Origin: Micavibrio_B sp048498395
Lineage (GTDB): Bacteria > Pseudomonadota > Alphaproteobacteria > Micavibrionales > Micavibrionaceae
Direction of reading: 5' to 3'
DNA length: 13,768 nucleotides
NCBI GenBank assembly: GCA_048498395.1
Contig: JBEHYB010000068.1
Coordinates: forward strand, 1-13,768
Part shown: piece by piece, positions 13,460-13,768 of the stretch
Layout: every line of letters begins with the position of its first letter
How positions within the stretch are numbered: the stretch's first letter is position 1
Translations under genes and position numbers: made by a program
The notes under the pieces: model-generated
The model's input: the letters and a program-made list of their open reading frames with translations, nothing else
The model's database searches: none
Told to the model about the DNA's origin: nothing

Positions 13460-13768
13460 CTAAGTTTTAAGGTTGAAAGCCCGAGGAGCGCAAGCATGAC
13501 GGCGATGATCCAGAAGCGGATCACAACGGTCGGCTCCGACCAGCCGAGTTTTTCGAAATGGTGATGGATCGGGGCCATGCGGAAGACACGTTTGCCAGTT
13601 AGTTTGAACGATGCGACCTGTATAATGACCGATAATGTCTCCATCACGAACAGTCCGCCAATGATGAGAAGGACCAGTTCATGCTTGACCATAACCGCCA
13701 TCGCGCCGAGCACGCCGCCCATGGCAAGCTCTCTGCTGGCGTGCCGAATGGAGGTCAAGCCATTCGAG
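13456..13768 (-). CDS. mraY: Phospho-MurNAc-pentapeptide translocase MraY, C-terminal part (partial, runs off the right edge)
   Basis: MraY moves phospho-MurNAc-pentapeptide onto undecaprenyl phosphate to form lipid I at the inner membrane. The last 103 codons before the TGA are in the window. The final 90 or so match MraY well: two hydrophobic helices, the SVIIQVASFKLTGKRVFRMA segment, the catalytic-site triplet in PIHHHFEKLGW, then EPTVVIRFWII and the terminal GLSTLKLR. Just before LAMGGVLG, however, the frame reads SNGLTSIRHASRE (first codons at the right edge). The conserved M-G-D-T-G-S motif with its essential Asp is expected there. The reading frame stays open, so the anomaly is a sequence replacement at the edge rather than a stop. 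It could be an assembly error, a recombination junction or a broken gene. Confidence 0.85.
   Translation of the reverse strand, partial: SNGLTSIRHASRELAMGGVLGAMAVMVKHELVLLIIGGLFVMETLSVIIQVASFKLTGKRVFRMAPIHHHFEKLGWSEPTVVIRFWIIAVMLALLGLSTLKLR

Overview
The window reads as part of an alphaproteobacterial chromosome of moderate GC content. The protein families, the mraY-murD-ftsW-murG-murC-murB-ddl-ftsQ-ftsA gene order and the style of the flagellar proteins support this. A Micavibrio-like or Rhodospirillales-like lineage would fit, but the sequence alone does not fix the order. Both ends cut through genes.

Left part (1-3253, plus strand): the end of a flagellar locus. It holds the C-terminal piece of a small helical protein that may be FlgN-like, a second small FlgN-like putative export chaperone, then flgK and flgL, the two hook-filament junction proteins. 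Spacing is tight: 20 bp, a 10-bp overlap and 14 bp.

Right part (3360-13768, minus strand): the downstream half of a division and cell wall (dcw) cluster, transcribed right to left: mraY (partial), murD, ftsW, murG, murC, murB, two unannotated small ORFs of 53 and 60 codons, ddl, ftsQ and ftsA. Together they make lipid I and lipid II (MraY, MurG), supply UDP-MurNAc and the D-Ala-D-Ala dipeptide (MurB, MurC, MurD, Ddl), and polymerise septal peptidoglycan in the divisome (FtsW, FtsQ, FtsA). The first four genes are coupled by 4-bp ATGA overlaps. From murG onward the operon is loosened. Three different palindromic intergenic repeats sit at murG/murC, murC/murB and ftsQ/ftsA, and a fourth lies between ftsA and the convergent flgL. 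The murB/ddl gap holds the two small ORFs, an intrinsic terminator, and a candidate promoter overlapping that terminator just upstream of ddl.

Most notable points: ftsZ does not follow ftsA, and the cluster instead abuts convergent flagellar genes; two small genes with good Shine-Dalgarno sites lie in the murB-ddl gap; a terminator and possible promoter may split the operon ahead of ddl-ftsQ-ftsA; four unrelated repeat families occupy nearly every loose junction; and the last ~40 bases of the window do not encode the expected MraY catalytic motif. No tRNA, rRNA, CRISPR array, transposase or prophage gene was seen.
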